Notes under the pieces: generated by a model | Told to the model about the DNA's origin: nothing | Databases searched by the model: none | Seen by the model: the letters and a program-made list of their open reading frames with translations, nothing else | Shown here: one piece after another, positions 63,777-64,000 of the stretch | Layout: the number at the start of each line of letters is the position of its first letter | How positions within the stretch are numbered: position 1 is the stretch's first letter | Program-made: the position numbers and the translations under genes | DNA from: Allomuricauda sp. NBRC 101325 | GTDB taxonomy: Bacteria > Bacteroidota > Bacteroidia > Flavobacteriales > Flavobacteriaceae | Length of the DNA stretch: 64,000 bases | Assembly (NCBI RefSeq): GCF_030268205.1 | Contig: NZ_BSQF01000001.1 | Location: 788,649 to 852,648 of the forward strand | Reading direction: 5' to 3'

Positions 63777-64000
63777 ATGAAAAGATTACTACTTAATGCA
63801 TTTTGCATTTTAACCGCTTGTCTTTTGATTGTTTCCTGTGGCAAGGATGAAGACCCAACACCTGTTGCAGCAGGCCCAAAAATAAGTGGCTTCAATCCAA
63901 CATCTGGACCCATAGGAACTGAAATCACGATCAAAGGAGATAATTTTGGGGCAACTTCGGCCGAGAATATTGTGAAAATCGGGTCAGCCACAGCAACCAT
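63777..64000 (+). CDS. IPT/TIG-domain lipoprotein (3' truncated)
   Basis: ATG 63777 opens a frame that runs off the window with 74 codons visible. Residues 1-21 are a lipoprotein signal with C21 in L-I-V-S-C-G-K-D. After a short linker (D-P-T-P-V-A-A-G) an IPT/TIG domain begins (P-K-I-S-G-F-N-P-T-S-G-P-I-G-T-E-I-T-I-K-G), the immunoglobulin-like fold often found in surface-exposed carbohydrate-binding lipoproteins of Bacteroidota. The C-terminal part and partner genes are outside the window. A shadow frame on the other strand covers the same bases and is rejected. Confidence 0.85.
   Translation, partial: MKRLLLNAFCILTACLLIVSCGKDEDPTPVAAGPKISGFNPTSGPIGTEITIKGDNFGATSAENIVKIGSATAT

Noticed and set aside
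63653-64000. Long minus-strand reading frame at the right edge
   Set aside because: It is a shadow of the plus-strand lipoprotein starting at 63777, which has a clear lipobox and an IPT/TIG domain.

Overview
The window looks like chromosomal DNA of a marine-type Flavobacteriaceae (Bacteroidota), probably close to the Muricauda/Flagellimonas group. The evidence is a TPR histidine kinase with a LytTR regulator, a type IX secretion C-terminal signal, DUF3078, DUF4328 and DUF1080 proteins, TAnnTTTG -7 promoter elements, few Shine-Dalgarno sites and moderate GC. The genus is inferred. No prophage, insertion sequence, CRISPR array, rRNA or tRNA was seen. The coding part is mostly housekeeping, and most of the unusual material lies between genes.

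Layout. 1-540: end of a gluconate-dehydrogenase-type small subunit and its terminator. 541-1511: gene-poor, with a candidate structured RNA ending in an intrinsic terminator and a 39-codon exported peptide, both on the minus strand. 1512-4226: LytTR regulator and TPR histidine kinase. 4216-8488: DUF3109, MarC, S41 protease, dCMP deaminase and HupE/UreJ. 8530-12218: siderophore receptor whose promoter sits between two near-identical 24-bp repeats, then a PepSY-type reductase behind a terminator. 12215-22634: DnaJ/TerB protein, bacilliredoxin, acyltransferase, HD hydrolase, Gfo/Idh oxidoreductase, radical SAM protein, a heptanucleotide repeat, crotonase, histidine kinase and HemJ.

22654-31318: two tandem BNR/sortilin-like exported proteins facing away from a DUF1080 lipoprotein and a Gfo/Idh oxidoreductase, which could form a 3-keto-glycoside route. 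31328-36494: DinB, P1 peptidase, DUF4328, SPFH-GYF and zinc-ribbon membrane proteins; the last two recall YdjI and YdjG of Bacillus. 36700-43190: lactonase, MATE exporter, DUF3050, ferrochelatase, MscS and DUF1460. 43187-51831: an AraC regulator divergent from hemA-hemC-hemD-hemE-DUF6973-hemF-phzF-S23-like-hemB. 51842-64000: serine hydrolase, CNNM/HlyC-type protein, Ogt, exonuclease, a secreted subtilase, an M14 peptidase, HflX, DUF3078 and the start of an IPT/TIG lipoprotein.

Together hemA, B, C, D, E, F, H and J cover glutamyl-tRNA to protoheme except hemL. HemF is the oxygen-dependent enzyme, so the route is aerobic. Many gene ends carry members of a dispersed palindromic repeat family (TGTCATTCTGAGC ... 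GAAGAATCT).
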